From assembly GCA_930990975.1 (NCBI GenBank), contig CAKNRR010000001.1, positions 197,756-261,755 on the forward strand: 64,000 nucleotides of DNA, in the 5' to 3' direction. The notes under the pieces were generated by a model. That model made no database searches and had not been told where the DNA came from. It saw nothing but the letters and a program-made list of their open reading frames with translations. A program made the position numbers and the translations under genes. Each line of letters starts with the position of its first letter. Position 1 is the first letter of the stretch. The stretch is from an uncultured Clostridia bacterium. GTDB lineage: Bacteria > Bacillota > Clostridia > Christensenellales > UBA1242. Shown one piece after another: positions 59,523-64,000 of this stretch.

Positions 59523-59576
59523 AACTGTACGCACTTTTGAATAAACTGTACGCACTTTTTAAGGGGTGTACGCAAA
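59523..59576. repeat. Three phased copies of TGTACGCA(CTTTT), spacing 21 and 20 bp
   Basis: AACTGTACGCACTTTT (59523), AACTGTACGCACTTTTT (59544), GTGTACGCAAATT (59566). Confidence 0.85.
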
Positions 59577-59730
59577 TTGTATCAAAATAGGTATTTACAC
59601 ACAAATCAAACAATATTTATAATCATGCCGGGCAAACTTGTTTAAATATATTTTTATTTAATTAAAGATTAAATTATTTGACTTTAATAAAATATGTGAT
59701 AAAATAAAAATATAAGGAGAAAATGGGCGT

Positions 59731-60006
59731 ATGATAACTGATTATTATGTAAGAAGTCATTGTTATAATACATCATTGAAAGCTACAAACAATTTGCAAA
59801 AAGGACTTGTGTATAAAGATAATAAAGATTATGGTAAAGCTATTGAATATATTTCTAGCGCAAAATATTTACATGAGAGTGTATATAAAATAGGTAAATC
59901 TTTCGATGATAATGGAGTTATGAAAGAGGCTGAAGAAGGAATAGATAGATGCACGAAAATATTGGAGAATCTACCTAGAGAAAACGAGTCTAGAGAAGTT
60001 AGTTAA
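59731..60006 (+). CDS. Hypothetical protein, helical (TPR-like?)
   Basis: 91-aa ORF with AAGGAG ribosome-binding site; KDNKDYGKAIEYISSAKYLHESVYKIG. Confidence 0.55.
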   Translation: MITDYYVRSHCYNTSLKATNNLQKGLVYKDNKDYGKAIEYISSAKYLHESVYKIGKSFDDNGVMKEAEEGIDRCTKILENLPRENESREVS

Positions 60007-60054
60007 ATAAAATTTAATCCTTAAGTTTAGATTTCTTTAATTAATTCTTAGAAG

Positions 60055-60076
60055 GTAAGCATTTGCTTACTTTTTT
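60055..60076 (+). terminator. Terminator
   Basis: GTAAGC-ATTT-GCTTAC-TTTTTT. Confidence 0.85.
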
Positions 60077-60233
60077 ATTTTGTTTAAATTAATCTTTGTG
60101 ATAAGATAACTATAAAAGAAAGGTTTGCTAAAATATTTGCAACAATTTTATTAAAACTTTTCTCAAAGAAAAATGTAGAAAATATAAAAAATAAAAAAAA
60201 TTTAAAAAAAATTAAAAAATTTTTAAAAAACAC

Positions 60234-60264
60234 TTGATTCTCGAGTAAACTCTAGTGTTACATT
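60234..60264 (+). promoter_or_regulatory. MerR-type promoter/operator
   Basis: TTGATT - 19 bp - TACATT with dyad CTCGAGT-AA-ACTCTAG in the spacer, directly upstream of the MerR-family gene. Confidence 0.7.
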
Positions 60265-60285
60265 AGGGTTGTAGAAGGAGGGAAT

Positions 60286-61431
60286 ATGTATCAAATAGGA
60301 GAATTTGCTAAAAGAAATAATGTATCTATTCATACACTAAGATATTACGATAACATAGGTATATTAAAAGCACATAAGAAAGATGAGGATAGCACATTTC
60401 GTTATTATACAGATGACGATGAAAGAATCTTGAAGAATATCCATGTCTTGCAAAAATTTGGTTTTTCTATTGATGATATAGCGCATTTTTCTCGAGAAGT
60501 CGTCGAAAGAAAACTTAAAGAAATAGAGACAACAGCAAATTATTTTATAAAGAACATGTACTTCCTTCAAAATTTATTATGGGAGGAAAATATGGAAAAT
60601 TTAAATTTTGAGGAATTACAAAAAAAGGCAGGGATAAAGACTTTGTCAATTTATCCACAAGGGCAATGGTTGTGCATGGGTACAACAAATAATTGGTATG
60701 ATATTTTTGAATATAACCTTAAGAAAAGTGAAGATGAAATGGGACAGTTGTACTTTGCTAAAGATGAGAGTTACACAGAAACAGTTTGTAATTTGCGTGA
60801 AAAGGCAAATGTTCGTGCATTAACACAAAATTTCGAATTAAATAATGAAGAGTATGGATATTTAATACACAGAGATAAATTAATTGTCTGGAAGCGAATT
60901 TCAAGTAAAGAAAACAAATTTTATTGTTACAGAAATGTCGATAGCTATGAGTATACATTAAACGACATAGATGTCCTTATGGAAAGATATGCAAAACATA
61001 GAGAGCCTTTAAAACATGAAGCAGATGAAGAGATAATCAGGAAACTCTTAGGAGAATGGGAGTATAAGGGAAGTATAAAGGAAAAGGATATTTCAGATAT
61101 ACAAACTCCAGTTCATAATGAAAGGGCAGGAATAGGACCTTGGAAGCCTCATTATGCTTATCTTAAATTTAATAAGGATAGAACAGTTCAAACCATGAAA
61201 GATGGGGAAGTGTTAAATCTTATGGGATTAATAGGAAAGCAATTTGATACAAATAGAACAATGGGACACTTTGATGACGAAGGAATGGATACAATTTTTG
61301 GAAATCCAACAAAAATTTTCTTTATAATTAAAAAGATTGACGGAGAAGATTATTTGTTCCTTCAAGACACAGCAGTCTTGCATGAAGTAACTTTAAATGA
61401 AAATTATTGGTTCTATACAAGAGTAAAATAA
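60286..61431 (+). CDS. MerR-family regulator with lipocalin-like C-terminal domain
   Basis: MYQIGEFAKRNNVSIHTLRYYDNIGIL; C-terminal LLGEWEYKG...YAYLKFNKDRTVQT... Confidence 0.85.
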   Translation: MYQIGEFAKRNNVSIHTLRYYDNIGILKAHKKDEDSTFRYYTDDDERILKNIHVLQKFGFSIDDIAHFSREVVERKLKEIETTANYFIKNMYFLQNLLWEENMENLNFEELQKKAGIKTLSIYPQGQWLCMGTTNNWYDIFEYNLKKSEDEMGQLYFAKDESYTETVCNLREKANVRALTQNFELNNEEYGYLIHRDKLIVWKRISSKENKFYCYRNVDSYEYTLNDIDVLMERYAKHREPLKHEADEEIIRKLLGEWEYKGSIKEKDISDIQTPVHNERAGIGPWKPHYAYLKFNKDRTVQTMKDGEVLNLMGLIGKQFDTNRTMGHFDDEGMDTIFGNPTKIFFIIKKIDGEDYLFLQDTAVLHEVTLNENYWFYTRVK

Positions 61432-61453
61432 AAATTAAATAATAATTAAAATT

Positions 61454-61486
61454 AAAGAGGTATTATTCCAATAATATCTCTTTTTT
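61454..61486 (+). terminator. Terminator
   Basis: AAAGAGGTATTATTCCAATAATATCTCTTTTTT. Confidence 0.85.
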
Positions 61487-61637
61487 GTGGTTAATGGATT
61501 TAATAGAAAATGATATTAATTCCCAATTTTTTGTTTATCTTTTTGTTATGCTTGACATTAATTTTTTGTTTTAATATAATAAATTTGTATTATAAAAATA
61601 ATTAATACAATTTTTTAAAATGTTTTAGGAGATAAAT

Positions 61638-63206
61638 ATGCAAATTTCAGTAACTGGTATTACTGGGAATATGGGACAAGCAACCCTTGAGGAACTTGTT
61701 AAAATTGAAGAAATTGAAAAATATAAATTCTTAGTATTACCTTATGATAGAAGAATAAAGAAGATATTAAGAAAATATAAAAAATATAGAGATAAATTTG
61801 AAATAATTTATGGAAGCATAGCCGATAAAAATAAATGTAAAAAGTTGGTTGATGGAAGCGATTATGTGATTAATTTGGCTGCAGTCATTCCACCTCATTC
61901 TGATCAAAAGCCATTAAAAGCTGTTGAATGCAATGAGGTAGGTGTCAAGACTTTGGTTGAAACAATTGAAGAAATCAAAACAAATCAACCTAAATTCATA
62001 CATACTTCAACTGTTGCTCTTTATGGCAACAGAAATTATAAACATCCATGGGCAAGAATAGGAGATCCTCTTTTGGTTAGCCCATACGATATTTATTCAG
62101 CAACAAAATTAAGAGGGGAATTTGCAGTCCTTGAGTCAACAATAGAAAAATGGGCAGTTCTTCGCCAAACAGCAATGCTCCACAAAAACATGCTTTCAGA
62201 CAATATGAGCGATGGACTTATGTTTCACACCTGTTTTAACGCACCACTTGAATGGGCTACAGCTCATGACAGCGGAGTGCTTATTGCCAATATTATAAGA
62301 AAAGATTTAAAAGAGGATTTGAATGAATCTTTCTGGAACAAATGTTTTAATATTGGTGGTGGAAGTTATAACTGCATCACAGGTTTTGATACTTTAAATG
62401 ATGGGTTTAAGATTATTGGCGGTTCAGCCAAAGATTTTTTCAAGCCTTATTACAATGCTACAAGAAATTTCCATGGAGTATGGTTCTATGATAGCAAAAA
62501 ATTGGACGACCTTTTTGATTATCAAAAACAAGATACAAAAGAATATTGGGAAGAGATTGCAAAAAGACATAAAATATATAAGGCTGGGAAAATTGTTCCA
62601 AAATCATTAATAGGGAAATTTGCAATTCAAAGACTATTCAAAAACAACAACTCTCCATATTACTGGGCAAAACATAACGATGAAGCAAGAATAATAGCTT
62701 ATTTCTCAAGCTTTGAAGCATACAGAAATTTAGGCAGTGATTGGTCAAAGTTTAATTTGCTGGTTGAAAACAAAGACGAAAACGGGCAGTATATTGACTA
62801 TAACGCTTTGCGTAAGGTAGAGAACGCAAAACTTATAGATTATTTCTATGATATTGATAAATCAGACAAAGACATAACAATTGATGACCTTAAAAATGTA
62901 GCTAAAGCTCATGGCGGAAAACTTTTGAGTAACGATTTTGATGGAGATTTATATAAAACTCTTGAATGGGAAAATCAAGATGGTGAAGTATTCAATGCAA
63001 AAGCCTACACTATAATAAGAGCAGGGCATTGGATAAATCCAATTTACTCATCAAACTGCTGGGATTTTGATAGACTGGCAAAGAAAGATGCTATTTTCTC
63101 ACAAGTGTGGTATGATTCACATGATAAAGATGAAGATTATGTTTATTCTTTTGACGATAAATTTAAAGCTCAAATAAGAAAACTAGAAACAGAAGGAAAA
63201 GAATAA
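61638..63206 (+). CDS. NAD-dependent epimerase/dehydratase-family (extended SDR) protein
   Basis: ISVTGITGNMGQATLEEL, YVINLAAVIPPHSD, HTSTVALYGN, SPYDIYSATKLRGE (YxxxK). Confidence 0.88.
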   Translation: MQISVTGITGNMGQATLEELVKIEEIEKYKFLVLPYDRRIKKILRKYKKYRDKFEIIYGSIADKNKCKKLVDGSDYVINLAAVIPPHSDQKPLKAVECNEVGVKTLVETIEEIKTNQPKFIHTSTVALYGNRNYKHPWARIGDPLLVSPYDIYSATKLRGEFAVLESTIEKWAVLRQTAMLHKNMLSDNMSDGLMFHTCFNAPLEWATAHDSGVLIANIIRKDLKEDLNESFWNKCFNIGGGSYNCITGFDTLNDGFKIIGGSAKDFFKPYYNATRNFHGVWFYDSKKLDDLFDYQKQDTKEYWEEIAKRHKIYKAGKIVPKSLIGKFAIQRLFKNNNSPYYWAKHNDEARIIAYFSSFEAYRNLGSDWSKFNLLVENKDENGQYIDYNALRKVENAKLIDYFYDIDKSDKDITIDDLKNVAKAHGGKLLSNDFDGDLYKTLEWENQDGEVFNAKAYTIIRAGHWINPIYSSNCWDFDRLAKKDAIFSQVWYDSHDKDEDYVYSFDDKFKAQIRKLETEGKE

Positions 63207-64000
63207 TGAAAGTATTATTGTGTTATTTTTCTGGAACAGGAAATACCAAAAAAGTTGTAGACAAATATGTCGAGGCTTTCAATAAAAATGATGCAACAGT
63301 TGATGTATATAAAATAGAAGAAAACAATTTTAATTATAAGATTGAAGATTATGATATGATAGGTTTTGGTTATCCTGTCCATGCTTTTAATGCACCTTCA
63401 ATTATTTTGAAGTTTGCAAAGACATTGCCTAAAGTGAATACAACAAAAAATGTATTTATAATAAAAACCTCAGGCGAACCATTAAAATTAAATAATATTT
63501 CTTCTTTAAAATTGACAAAAATTTTAAAAAGAAAGGGCTATAAGGTAACAAATGAATATCATTATGTTATGCCTTATAATATAATTTTCAGACATACTGA
63601 CAACATGGCTTACAAAATGTGGCAAGCAGCGGAAAATGTTGTTCCAATTGATTGTAAAGAAATTTTGGATGAAAAAAAATCTTTGCTTAAAAGGGTGTTT
63701 TTAGGTGGCCTTTTAGCTTGGGTTTTCAGGATAGAATTTTGGGGTGGAAGATTCAATGGAAAGCGCTATAAAGTGAATGAAAATTGTGTCCATTGTAATC
63801 GCTGTGTAAACACTTGCCCAATGCACAATATAACAATTGAGAATGGAGAATTTCATTTTGGCAAAAATTGTATTATGTGTATGAGATGCTCTTTCTATTG
63901 TCCAAGAAATGCAATAAAAATAGGATTGTTTGAAAAATGGAAGGTAAACGGAGCATATAATTTTAATAATAAAAATGATAATGAAGAAGATAAGCATAAA
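63206..64000 (+). CDS. EFR1-type flavodoxin/2x[4Fe-4S] protein (no stop within the window; partial)
   Basis: MKVLLCYFSGTGNTKKVVDKY flavodoxin loop; CVHCNRCVNTCPMHNI and CIMCMRCSFYCPRNAI clusters. Confidence 0.88.
   Translation, partial: MKVLLCYFSGTGNTKKVVDKYVEAFNKNDATVDVYKIEENNFNYKIEDYDMIGFGYPVHAFNAPSIILKFAKTLPKVNTTKNVFIIKTSGEPLKLNNISSLKLTKILKRKGYKVTNEYHYVMPYNIIFRHTDNMAYKMWQAAENVVPIDCKEILDEKKSLLKRVFLGGLLAWVFRIEFWGGRFNGKRYKVNENCVHCNRCVNTCPMHNITIENGEFHFGKNCIMCMRCSFYCPRNAIKIGLFEKWKVNGAYNFNNKNDNEEDKHK

Noticed and set aside
59523-59576. Possible mini CRISPR array
   Set aside because: Short repeats with 7-13-nt gaps; better explained as transposon-end or protein-binding repeats.
45936-59700. Intact integrative element with tRNA-derived attL/attR
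   Set aside because: No integrase is intact (only a serine-recombinase C-terminal remnant), and I could not find a repeat of the tRNA 3' end on the right side by eye.

Overview
Low-GC Bacillota-type chromosome segment. Most of it is housekeeping: RNase J, TsaE/TsaB, MreB-MinD plus a MinE-like ORF, L13/S9, TrxB, DegV, DinB, Tex, McsA/McsB/ClpC, HPF, S20/GPR, GerW/DacF-like/RluB, PlsC and an S1-domain protein. There are three large low-complexity or exported proteins. The accessory region is about 46.0-59.6 kb, directly downstream of a tRNA-Thr(CGT) gene. It starts with decayed mobile and restriction DNA: an hsdM pseudogene (one 1-nt frameshift, one in-frame stop) joined to the C-terminal end of a serine recombinase. 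A tightly packed 8-gene operon (48039-59483) follows, under a consensus TTGACA-N17-TATAAT promoter with a palindromic operator over the -35 box. The operon encodes an HTH regulator, a 1511-aa UPF1/DNA2-type SF1 helicase with a long coiled-coil insertion, a 726-aa protein ending in a HEPN-like Rx4H motif, a coiled-coil protein, a two-domain AAA+ ATPase (first domain apparently degenerate, second ClpB-D2-like without a ClpP loop), a minimal NrdG-like radical SAM protein, a minimal RNase III-fold protein with an altered active-site signature, and a SymE-family protein. I do not recognise this combination as a named system. It is the main candidate for a previously undescribed (probably RNA-targeting, defence-type) system. 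Other notable points: an 83-bp perfect cloverleaf-forming inverted-repeat element at 14690-14772, a Cys-to-Ser change in the McsB active-site signature, a 56-aa mini-McsA missing from the ORF track, and phased ~20-bp triple repeats near both ends of the island.
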